From Phycisphaeraceae bacterium (GTDB lineage Bacteria; Planctomycetota; Phycisphaerae; Phycisphaerales; Phycisphaeraceae), in the NCBI GenBank assembly GCA_020851395.1, contig JADZCW010000244.1, forward strand, positions 1 to 5,139: a stretch of DNA of 5,139 bases, given 5' to 3'. The notes under the pieces are model-generated. The model was not told where the DNA came from. It worked only from the letters and a program-made list of their open reading frames with translations, and made no database searches. Shown here piece after piece: positions 1 to 5,139 of this stretch. How positions within the stretch are numbered: position 1 is the first letter of the stretch; each line of letters starts with the position of its first letter. A program made the translations under genes and the position numbers.

Positions 1-1289
1 CCGAGGTTGGCGCGGACCTTGCGGAAGGCGTCGAGGATCATGTCGACGTGGGAGTGGTCGCCGAGGAAGAGGTTGTGGGTGAGCCAGAGGGCTTCCTCGC
101 GGCAGGCGCGGACGGCGACGGGGCAGCGGCGGGCGAAGTCGCGGTAGTTGACGGGCTTGGTGCGGCCGATCATCAGGGGGGAGTCGTCGCTGCACAGCGC
201 GGGGTCGTGCATGGCGGGGTTGTCGAAGTTGTTGAAGGTGTAGCCGGTGCTGATGGGGATGCCCTCGGCGATCAGGGCGTCGACGAGGACCTTGCGGGGC
301 AGGCCGTCCCAGGCGGCGGGGTCGTAACGCATCATGACCAGGTAGTGGTTGTGGGTGGCGGCCTTGGGGTTGAGCTTGATGGGCGTGATGCCAGGGAGGT
401 CGGCCAGTTGTTTGAAGAAGTAGGCGACGTTGGCGGTGCGGCGCTGGTTCTGTTCGAGGAGGCGGCGCATCTGGGCGCGGAGCAGGGCGGCGGTGAGTTC
501 GTTCATGCGAGCGTTCCAGCCTACGCGCTCGTGCTCGTACCAGAGGCCCTTGCGTCGTCGGCCGCAGTGGCGGAGGGACCAGACAAGCTCGGCGAAATGG
601 TCGTCGTTGGTGGTGATCAGGCCGCCCTCGCCGGAGTTGAGGCACTTGCTGGCCTGGAGGCTGAAGGTGCCGGCGAGGCCGAGGGAGCCGGCGTAGCGGT
701 CGCCCTGGAGGCAGACGCCCTGGGCTTGGGCGGCGTCCTCGATGACGACAAGGTTGTGCTTGCGGGCGATGGCGTTGATGGCGTCCATGTCGGCGATTTC
801 GCCGGCGAAGTGGACGGGGAGGATGGCGCGGGTGCGGGGGGTGATCGCTTCTTCAATCTTCCGGGGGTCGAGGTTGTAGGTCTGGGGGTCGATGTCGACG
901 TAGACGGGCCAGGCGTTGTTGTTGAGGATGCAGCTGGAGGTGGCGAAGAAGGTGTAGGGGGTGGTGATGACCTCGTCGCCGGCCCGCAGGTCCAGGGCGC
1001 GGATGCAGATGTCCAGGGCCATCGAGCCGTTGGTGACGGCCAGGGTGTGCTTGACCTTGTGGAGCTTGGAGAACTCGCGTTCGGCCAGTTCGACCTGGCT
1101 GACGAGGTGCTCGTCGGGCAGCTCGTCGACGGCGAGTTCGCCGGGGGCGTAGGCGTACATCCACCATTTACCGGAGTCGATGACCTTCTGGACGGCCTGG
1201 CGTTCTTCCTGGCCCCACTCGGGGAAGTGGGGGAAGGGCTTGTGCGCGGCCTTGGGGCCGCCCTGCATGGCGAGCTTGGACTGACTCAT
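1..1289 (-). CDS. DegT/DnrJ/EryC1/StrS family PLP-dependent aminotransferase (3' end cut by window)
   Basis: Likely transfers an amino group between an amino acid and a keto-sugar or keto-cyclitol, in the cytoplasm. The frame is open from ATG at 1289 to the left edge (429 complete codons) with no stop, so a short C-terminal tail is missing. Visible family marks are an N-terminal LAMQGGPKA segment (residues 6-14), the phosphate-loop-like TNGSMAL (86-92), VVIEDAAQAQG (181-191) with Asp185 expected to contact the PLP ring nitrogen, and FSLQASKCLNSGEGG (209-223) with Lys215 as the Schiff-base lysine. The N-terminus, the Gln in EDAAQA and the C-terminal CPVAVRACREEALWLTHNLFLG (389-410 region) fit the AHBA-synthase/scyllo-inosose aminotransferase (StsC-like) subgroup better than nucleotide-sugar enzymes; this is from memory of the family. 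A longer than usual segment (about residues 44-64) precedes the conserved core. The start overlaps the stop of the upstream gene (ATGA) and has a strong Shine-Dalgarno, so it is co-transcribed and probably translationally coupled. Family is secure; substrate is unknown. Confidence 0.93.
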   Translation of the reverse strand, partial: MSQSKLAMQGGPKAAHKPFPHFPEWGQEERQAVQKVIDSGKWWMYAYAPGELAVDELPDEHLVSQVELAEREFSKLHKVKHTLAVTNGSMALDICIRALDLRAGDEVITTPYTFFATSSCILNNNAWPVYVDIDPQTYNLDPRKIEEAITPRTRAILPVHFAGEIADMDAINAIARKHNLVVIEDAAQAQGVCLQGDRYAGSLGLAGTFSLQASKCLNSGEGGLITTNDDHFAELVWSLRHCGRRRKGLWYEHERVGWNARMNELTAALLRAQMRRLLEQNQRRTANVAYFFKQLADLPGITPIKLNPKAATHNHYLVMMRYDPAAWDGLPRKVLVDALIAEGIPISTGYTFNNFDNPAMHDPALCSDDSPLMIGRTKPVNYRDFARRCPVAVRACREEALWLTHNLFLGDHSHVDMILDAFRKVRANL

Positions 1290-2590
1290 CGAACGGAACC
1301 TCCTGCATGTTTCCAGCACTCCACGGCGGAGCGCTCGAGCAACGTGGTAGCGTCGAGGCTGAGCTTCCACCAGCCTACAAAACGGTGGGATTCGTCGGGC
1401 TCGTAGCCGCCCTGGTCGTAGACCTGCGGGGGGCAGACGTAGCCGACGTACGCATGACAATACGCGGCGGTCATGGCCATCGGGGTGTCGAGGCGGGCGG
1501 TGATGGCCTGGGATGTTTCGAAGAAAATCTCGCCCGGAAGAGTGACGACGGCGACGGGGCCGATCTTGATCGCGGTGACGCGTGCGGGGACGGAGGGGAG
1601 CGGGCCGCGGGCGGTGATGGCCCGCAGGTCGTCGAGCCAGAGGGAGAAGGCGGTCTTGACGCGCTGGCGGACGACGGGGTCGACGCGGTCCTCGGCGCGG
1701 ACGGTGCGGTCGGCGGCGTCGATCTGGGACTGGAGTTCGGTCAGCGGGGGCAGGGGCTGGCAGGGGATGGCCAGGCGCTCGGAGGCGACAGTGAGCGTGG
1801 GCGTGTCGAGGGTCTTGGCGTGGGGGAGCGAGGCGAGGATGCCGCGGGCGAGGCGTTGGCCTTCTTCCTTGGCGGCGACGGGGCCTTCGAAGGCGCGGAG
1901 GGGGCGGATGTCGCCGGAGCAGCCGTTGAGGTGGACGCAGTTGAAGCTGTGGGTGGCGAGCTCGGTGGCGGCGTGGCCCCAGAAGTCGGGACTGATCAAG
2001 AGGTGCTGGGGGCCGAGGCAGTAGGGGTGGCAGGCGTGCTCGAAGAGGATGGTCTTCGACGTGGCGCCCTCGAAGAGCAGGACGCGGGTGGCGCGGTCGG
2101 TGGGGGCGTCGGGGTTGCTGCCGAGGACGACGCCCTGGCCGGGGATGAACTGGCGACGGTTCATGCCCAGGTGGACGGGGGCGGTGACGTAGCGGACGGC
2201 GACGTGCTCGAGGGCGGCGGTGGCGCGGCGGGCGGCGTCCTGGAGCTGGGACTTGAGTCTGCGGAGGTAGTCGACGTCGGCGGGTCCGATGCCGCGCAGG
2301 GGGGCGGCGACGGGGCCGCTGTGGGTGTGGGAGCAGGCGATGACGACGTGGTCCGCGGGGGCGCCGATGATCGCGGCGACGGCGGAGGCGAGGTCCTCGG
2401 CGGTTTCGTTGGCCAGGCCCAGGGTGTCGAGGCTGACGATTGCGGCGGCGACGGCTTGGTGACGCAGGACCGCCACGCGTGCGGCCAAGGGGATGTCCAC
2501 GCCGTTGCTGGGTTGGTAGCGGGCGATGAATCCGTTGAGCGGGGCGCCAACGGCTGGCGTGATGTCGACTTGGGCGGAACCGCAATGCAT
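1286..2590 (-). CDS. Neutral/alkaline ceramidase N-terminal-domain protein (putative zinc amidohydrolase)
   Basis: A 434-residue protein that is essentially one neutral-ceramidase N-domain (PF04734 type). It starts directly with the domain (GSAQVDITPAVGAPLNGF, residues 4-21), with no signal peptide or membrane segment, so it is probably cytoplasmic. Candidate zinc ligands, placed by analogy with Pseudomonas neutral ceramidase (two His, Glu, Tyr), are His90 in SHTHSGP (87-93), His188 in HACHPYCLG (185-193), Glu354 in LPGEIFFE and Tyr381 in AYVGY. The spacing of tyrosines and the YE after Tyr381 (YxxYV...Y...GGYE) matches the ceramidase C-terminal motif. The segment equivalent to GDxSP, which carries the nucleophilic Ser in true ceramidases, reads GCSGDIRP (223-230): Arg replaces Ser. 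The C-terminal Ig-like domain of full ceramidases (about 650-700 residues) is absent. It is therefore probably not a lipid ceramidase; an amide bond in a sugar or peptide derivative is a guess. First gene of a two-gene operon; the start ATG at 2590 has GGTGA 6 bases upstream and a promoter about 50 bases upstream. Confidence 0.88.
   Translation of the reverse strand: MHCGSAQVDITPAVGAPLNGFIARYQPSNGVDIPLAARVAVLRHQAVAAAIVSLDTLGLANETAEDLASAVAAIIGAPADHVVIACSHTHSGPVAAPLRGIGPADVDYLRRLKSQLQDAARRATAALEHVAVRYVTAPVHLGMNRRQFIPGQGVVLGSNPDAPTDRATRVLLFEGATSKTILFEHACHPYCLGPQHLLISPDFWGHAATELATHSFNCVHLNGCSGDIRPLRAFEGPVAAKEEGQRLARGILASLPHAKTLDTPTLTVASERLAIPCQPLPPLTELQSQIDAADRTVRAEDRVDPVVRQRVKTAFSLWLDDLRAITARGPLPSVPARVTAIKIGPVAVVTLPGEIFFETSQAITARLDTPMAMTAAYCHAYVGYVCPPQVYDQGGYEPDESHRFVGWWKLSLDATTLLERSAVECWKHAGGSVR
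1299..1304 (-). promoter_or_regulatory. Strong Shine-Dalgarno (AGGAGG) for the aminotransferase gene
   Basis: On the minus strand AGGAGG lies 9 bases before the ATG at 1289, inside the last codons of the ceramidase-like gene. It fixes the aminotransferase start. It is the best ribosome binding site in the window; the upstream gene has only GGTGA (2601-2597), 6 bases from its ATG. Confidence 0.85.
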
Positions 2591-2639
2591 CGAGGATCAC
2601 CGGGCTCGGCGTTGTCCACGGGAGTGTCGACGAGTCGCG

Positions 2640-2666
2640 TTTATTTTATCCTGAATCAGAAATAAA
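2640..2666. promoter_or_regulatory. AT-rich inverted repeat over the promoter, candidate ROK-repressor operator
   Basis: Perfect 7-base arms TTTATTT (2640-2646) and AAATAAA (2660-2666) flank 13 bases that contain a smaller palindrome CTGA-A-TCAG (2651-2659). The repeat covers the -10 and most of the spacer and reaches the -35 of the operon promoter, so a bound protein would block RNA polymerase. AT-rich arms of this TTATTT/AAATAA kind are known for the ROK regulators NagC and Mlc, and a ROK regulator gene lies immediately upstream. Assignment as its operator is inference. Confidence 0.5.
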
Positions 2667-2670
2667 TCAA
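2643..2670 (-). promoter_or_regulatory. Sigma-70-type promoter for the ceramidase-like/aminotransferase operon
   Basis: On the minus strand TTGATT (2670-2665) and TAAAAT (2648-2643) are separated by 16 bases, giving 4/6 and 5/6 matches to the -35 and -10 consensus. Transcription would start near 2636, leaving a leader of about 45 bases before the ATG at 2590. The element lies in an AT-rich island in otherwise GC-rich DNA. Confidence 0.6.
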
Positions 2671-2799
2671 CCACCATCGCGCCAGTGTAGCGATGTTGGA
2701 CGGGAGAAACCATGCCTCTAGCGATGCGGGGGACAATCAGAAGCGGCGTCGGCGTTTTTCACCCCACACGGAGGGGGGCGAGTCGGGCTGTGTTGGGGG

Positions 2800-4101
2800 T
2801 CAATCGGCGGCGGGGTTGGCGTTGGGGGCCCGCGTCTCGAGCATCTGGGGGTAGGCGGACCAGGCGGCGATGACGCGCAGCTCGTCCTCGCGGGTGGCCC
2901 GGCCGGGCTCGATGAGGATGCTGCGTTTGTCGCCGCGGAGGATGTACTGGGTCGAGAGTTCGCGGATGCGTTCGACCCAGGCGGGCTTGTTGACCAGGAC
3001 GTAGCCGCCGATGGTCACCTGCTGAGGGTCCATGAAGTTGATGATGGCGCCCAAGGCCCAGGCCAGACGGTTGAAGGTGGGCTCCATGAGGTTCTTGACG
3101 ACCTCGTCGCCCTGCTGCCAAGCCTCCCAGGCGCGCTGGATGACGCGTCGGGGGGAGGACTCTTCGAGCTGTTCGACTTCGAGGGAGGAGCCGGCGCGAT
3201 CGCGGCGGAGCTGTTCGATCAGTTGACGGCTCAGGGCTGGGCCGCTGCACCAGGCCTCGAGGCAGCCGCGGCGTCCGCATCCGCAGGTCGGACCGTCGGG
3301 AGTGATGGTGACGTGGCCGAGTTCGCCGGCGAGGCTGGAGCTGCCGCGCAGGGGTCGGCCGCGAACGATGCAGTGGGCGCTGACGCCGTCGTCGACGAGG
3401 AGGTGGGCCATCGAATCGGGGAAGGGGACGCTGAGCGCCTGGTACTCGGCCATGGCGCGGGGGGCGAAGGGCACGACCAGCTCCACGGGCAGGCCGAGCG
3501 CTTTGTCGAAAATGGGGGTGACGGTCTGGTCGGCCCAGGGCAGGACGGAGGAGCTGAAAGTGTTGCGTCCGGTCCAGACGGCGTTGAGGCTCAGGGCCAG
3601 GCTGGACATGTCCGTGCGGCTGACGCCGGTCTTCTCGGTGAGGATGCGCAGGAGCTTGTCGACCTGCCGGGCGGCGTCCTCGGGGCTGTCGATGCGGATC
3701 AGTCCCTCGCCCTGCTGGCCGATGCAGCGGAGCTCGTGGTCGAAGATGGCGGCGGTGACCTGCGAGCCATCAAACTGGCAGACGACCTTGCGCGAGGGGA
3801 TGCGGACCTGGAAGGTGACCTCGGGTCGGCCGCGGCGTCCGCTGCGTTCGGTGCGGCGGGCGACCATCTGGCGGTCTTCGAGCTCGGAGAGGACGCGCGA
3901 GAGGGTGGAGGTGGGGATGTCCAGATGGTCGGCCATCTGCGAGAGGGTGGCCCGCATGCGTGAGACGAGGAACTCGAAGATGACGCGTTCGGAGAGTTTG
4001 CTGAAGCTGAGGCTGTCGCTCGAAGAAGTTGGGGGCCGCATGTTCGATTCGGAAGTCTGATGGCGCTCGGTGCGTCGAGATGTGGCTCTTGGGGTTCTCA
4101 T
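2800..4101 (-). CDS. ROK-family transcriptional regulator (NagC/XylR type)
   Basis: DNA-binding sugar-responsive regulator, most likely the local repressor. Residues about 35-100 form a winged helix-turn-helix: TLSQMADHLDIPTSTLSRVL (52-71) is the HTH and GRRGRPEV (88-95) the wing. Residues about 105-430 are a ROK domain: a degenerate phosphate motif FDGSQVTAAIFD (110-121), the signature AGELGH (258-263) followed by CGCGRRGCLE (273-282) with His263, Cys273, Cys275 and Cys280 as zinc ligands, and NFMDPQQVTIGG (355-366). The site where ROK sugar kinases have NDANAAA reads PFAPRAMAE (211-219), so the catalytic Asp is missing and kinase activity is unlikely. The start is uncertain: ATG at 4101 gives 433 residues and ATG at 4041 gives 413, nearer the usual regulator length and starting just before the HTH region; neither has a clear Shine-Dalgarno. 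The frame is closed by a stop at 4191-4189. It lies 209 bases upstream of the ceramidase-like gene on the same strand. Confidence 0.93.
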   Translation of the reverse strand: MRTPRATSRRTERHQTSESNMRPPTSSSDSLSFSKLSERVIFEFLVSRMRATLSQMADHLDIPTSTLSRVLSELEDRQMVARRTERSGRRGRPEVTFQVRIPSRKVVCQFDGSQVTAAIFDHELRCIGQQGEGLIRIDSPEDAARQVDKLLRILTEKTGVSRTDMSSLALSLNAVWTGRNTFSSSVLPWADQTVTPIFDKALGLPVELVVPFAPRAMAEYQALSVPFPDSMAHLLVDDGVSAHCIVRGRPLRGSSSLAGELGHVTITPDGPTCGCGRRGCLEAWCSGPALSRQLIEQLRRDRAGSSLEVEQLEESSPRRVIQRAWEAWQQGDEVVKNLMEPTFNRLAWALGAIINFMDPQQVTIGGYVLVNKPAWVERIRELSTQYILRGDKRSILIEPGRATREDELRVIAAWSAYPQMLETRAPNANPAAD

Positions 4102-4272
4102 GGTGGCGTGGGTTCCGAATGTGGTCGAGGCACCCAGAAAACGATCGAGCGGTCGAGACAGGGCGGATGGCAGGGCGAGGCACGCGAATCATCCGGGCCG
4201 GGAGGGTGAACAGATGGCGGCTTCCCGGGCGGGCTTGCTGAACGTGCAGAAGGGGATTACGCTTAGTAATAT

Positions 4273-4291
4273 TCCGGAGTGGGAAATAATC
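4273..4291. promoter_or_regulatory. Second copy of the AT-rich motif, candidate operator shared with the operon promoter
   Basis: Aligned without gaps, 4273-4289 matches 2649-2665 at 13 of 17 positions (shared pattern TCCnGAnTnnGAAATAA), and both are followed by TC after zero or one extra base. On the minus strand it lies in the same orientation relative to the ROK gene as the first copy does to the ceramidase-like gene, which would fit autoregulation. A weak promoter-like pair in the same register (GCGATT at 4293-4288 and TATTAC at 4271-4266, spacer 16) could drive the ROK gene. Confidence 0.4.
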
Positions 4292-4302
4292 GCGATTTTC
4301 CC
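4281..4302. repeat. Inverted repeat GGGAAA-N10-TTTCCC with nested AATCGCGATT palindrome
   Basis: GGGAAA (4281-4286) and TTTCCC (4297-4302) are perfect arms. A separate 10-base perfect palindrome AATCGCGATT (4288-4297), centred one base to the right, lies between them and shares one base with the right arm. It sits midway between the divergent ROK and glycosidase-like genes, about 180-220 bases from each start, as expected for an operator; the binding protein is unknown. Confidence 0.45.
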
Positions 4303-4392
4303 GCACGTTTTGGGCCTGTGTGCATCATAGTCATTCTGCCCGCGATGCAACTAGGGGCGGTAGGATGGCGGCCCATTCGGGGGAAAACCACC

Positions 4393-4422
4393 GGGCTTTG
4401 CACGCGAGCCCTTGAGCGCGTG
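4393..4422 (+). ncRNA. Candidate H-type pseudoknot in the leader of the glycosidase-like gene
   Basis: Stem 1 pairs GGGCT (4393-4397) with AGCCC (4407-4411). Its loop contains CACGCG (4401-4406), which pairs perfectly with CGCGTG (4417-4422) as stem 2. Loop 1 is 3 bases, there is no base between the stems, and loop 3 is 5 bases, a sterically reasonable classic pseudoknot with 11 Watson-Crick pairs. No known riboswitch class was recognised, and GC-rich DNA gives such pairings by chance fairly often. Confidence 0.35.
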
Positions 4423-4446
4423 ACGGCCGGCGCAACGCCCGCCGTC
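4422..4446 (+). other. GC-rich hairpin in the leader
   Basis: GACGGC pairs with GCCGTC at the ends, then one C-C mismatch, then GGCG with CGCC, closing a CAA loop: ten base pairs in 25 bases. It abuts the pseudoknot candidate (base 4422 is shared). No T-tract follows, so it is not an ordinary intrinsic terminator. Confidence 0.5.
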
Positions 4447-4468
4447 GGACCACAGACGTCGATCCTCC

Positions 4469-4486
4469 GGCTGCTCAGGCGCAGCC
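4469..4486 (+). other. Hairpin just upstream of the ribosome binding site
   Basis: GGCTGC (4469-4474) and GCAGCC (4481-4486) are perfectly complementary around a 6-base loop. The stem ends 11 bases before the AAAGG ribosome binding site (4497-4501), so it could affect initiation; no function is shown. Confidence 0.4.
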
Positions 4487-4511
4487 CCATTTATCGAAAG
4501 GTCACCTTCCC

Positions 4512-5139
4512 ATGAGTTCGCAACCCGTGTCGTGGATGCCGTTGTTCCCGATCTCCATCGCCGTGGAAAAACAGGACGCTTTCAAGCGGATGGCGGACAT
4601 GGGGATCAAGAACGTGGCGTTGTGCTGCATGATCTATTCGCCGTACCGTCTGGTGCTGCCGCGCTACCCGGACAAGGGGATCTACTCGATGGAGGAGGGG
4701 CTGTACTTCTACCAGCCCGATCCGGCGCGGTACAAGGATCTGCCCGAGTCGCCGATCCCGACGCAGGACTTCGCGGGGCGGGACATTCTTGCCGAAACGG
4801 TAGAAGGTGCGCACAAGCACGGGATGAAGGTGTGCGCGTGGGTGACGACGTTCGCCAACGGTCGGACGGCGAAGCTGCGGCCGGAGTGGGCGGTGGAGAA
4901 CATCTACGGGTCGCGGGACCGGCTGTTCCTGGACTTCGACCACCCGCAGGTGCGCGAGTTCAGCGCGCGGGTGGTGGAGGAGATCGCCGAGAAGTACGCG
5001 GTGGACGAGGTGATGCTGGACAAGATCCCGCAGACGTGCCTGGAGCAGAACAGCCTGGCGGGGCGGATCGACCCGGTGCTGCGGATCATGGGGACGTTCT
5101 GCTTCTCGAAGCACGCGGCGGCGTTCGCGGCGACGCAGG
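4512..5139 (+). CDS. TIM-barrel glycoside-hydrolase-like protein (N-terminal part; runs off the window)
   Basis: The first 209 residues of a plus-strand protein. The frame is open from ATG at 4512 to the right edge, with AAAGG (4497-4501) 10 bases upstream as ribosome binding site and no in-frame alternative start nearby. There is no signal peptide, so it is probably cytoplasmic. The pattern is that of a beta/alpha barrel: strand MGIKNVALCCM (30-40), helix then strand ETVEGAHKHGMKVCAWVTTF (95-114), then LFLDFDHPQVREFSARVVEE (139-158) and YAVDEVMLDKIP (162-173). The order 'hGMKVxAWV ... D..HPxVREF..xVVxEI...Y.VDEVMLD' resembles uncharacterised GHL10/DUF187-like and alpha-amylase-superfamily-like glycosidases, where the Asp ending the VMLD strand (Asp170) would be at the active site. 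The exact family cannot be fixed from the N-terminal part. It is divergent from the ROK gene, so it may be co-regulated with the operon. Confidence 0.7.
   Translation, partial: MSSQPVSWMPLFPISIAVEKQDAFKRMADMGIKNVALCCMIYSPYRLVLPRYPDKGIYSMEEGLYFYQPDPARYKDLPESPIPTQDFAGRDILAETVEGAHKHGMKVCAWVTTFANGRTAKLRPEWAVENIYGSRDRLFLDFDHPQVREFSARVVEEIAEKYAVDEVMLDKIPQTCLEQNSLAGRIDPVLRIMGTFCFSKHAAAFAATQ

Larger units (their letters stand above)
4102..4511. other. Divergent intergenic region with AT-rich island and structured leader
   Basis: No credible gene is present in these 410 bases. From left to right it holds about 155 GC-rich bases upstream of the ROK gene without recognisable elements, an AT-rich island at about 4261-4300 with inverted repeats, and a GC-rich, C-rather-than-G-rich segment (about 4390-4490) with several self-complementary stretches just ahead of the plus-strand gene. 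No convincing plus-strand promoter was found; TAGGAT (4361-4366) could serve as a -10 but has no matching -35. Confidence 0.7.

Noticed and set aside
48..1406. Long plus-strand open frame (452 residues) opposite the aminotransferase gene
   Set aside because: Its translation is a monotonous Gly/Val/Ala/Glu/Asp-rich string with no domain, as expected for the complement of a GC-rich gene with C-ending codons; the opposite strand encodes a clear DegT-family protein.
1307..2665. Long plus-strand open frame (452 residues) opposite the ceramidase-like gene
   Set aside because: Low-complexity Gly/Val/Asp/Ala-rich shadow. The equal length to the other shadow is a coincidence.
2688..2726. Direct repeat TAGCGATG at 2688-2695 and 2719-2726
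   Set aside because: Only 8 bases, spaced 31 bases apart, with no matching flanks; likely chance.
2752..2778. Possible terminator after the ROK gene (CCCC/GGGG hairpin near a run of five T on the plus strand)
   Set aside because: The stem is only about 4 bp, and on the minus strand, where it would be needed, it is followed by A residues rather than a T-tract.
3223..4060. Two plus-strand open frames opposite the ROK gene
   Set aside because: Compositional shadows without motifs; the minus strand carries the ROK signature.
4361..4366. TAGGAT as a -10 for the plus-strand gene
   Set aside because: No -35-like hexamer lies at 16-18 bases upstream (the position reads GCCCGC at 17).
4263..4515. 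Small open frames on both strands of the divergent intergenic region
   Set aside because: No ribosome binding site or recognisable composition; they overlap palindromes and the structured leader.
4491..5114. Minus-strand open frame of 207 residues opposite the glycosidase-like gene
   Set aside because: Arg/His/Pro/Leu-rich shadow; the plus frame has a ribosome binding site and barrel motifs.

Overview
High-G+C bacterial DNA holding four protein genes of a probable carbohydrate or amino-sugar utilisation locus. Three lie on the minus strand (transcribed right to left) and one on the plus strand, running off the right edge. The combination of a DegT/StsC-like aminotransferase, a stand-alone neutral-ceramidase N-domain protein, a ROK-family repressor and an uncharacterised TIM-barrel glycosidase-like protein recalls Planctomycetota (Phycisphaerae-like), Lentisphaerota or Armatimonadota. 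That taxonomic guess is an inference from gene content and composition; there is no rRNA or other marker in the window.

Layout. 1-1289 (minus): PLP-dependent DegT/DnrJ/EryC1/StrS aminotransferase, 429 residues visible and probably only a few missing. 1286-2590 (minus): ceramidase-like metallo-amidohydrolase of 434 residues, sharing an ATGA stop/start overlap with the aminotransferase gene. 2591-2799: intergenic, with an AT-rich island that holds a good sigma-70-type promoter for the two-gene operon embedded in an inverted repeat. 2800-4101 (minus): ROK-family transcriptional regulator with an N-terminal HTH and intact ROK zinc motif. 4102-4511: divergent intergenic region with a second AT-rich island resembling the first, then a GC-rich leader able to fold into an H-type pseudoknot plus two hairpins just before the next gene. 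4512-5139 (plus): N-terminal 209 residues of a TIM-barrel glycoside-hydrolase-like protein.

Working model (inference): the ROK protein senses a sugar or sugar derivative and controls the ceramidase-like/aminotransferase operon, and perhaps itself, through a shared AT-rich site seen in both intergenic regions. The glycosidase-like protein would release a sugar, the ceramidase-like protein would cleave an amide or related bond, and the aminotransferase would add or remove an amino group on a keto-sugar or keto-cyclitol. The substrate cannot be named from the sequence. The plus strand is G-rich whichever strand is coding, so the three minus-strand genes favour C-ending codons and the plus-strand gene favours G-ending codons. 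No RNA genes, insertion sequences, CRISPR arrays or convincing intrinsic terminators were seen.
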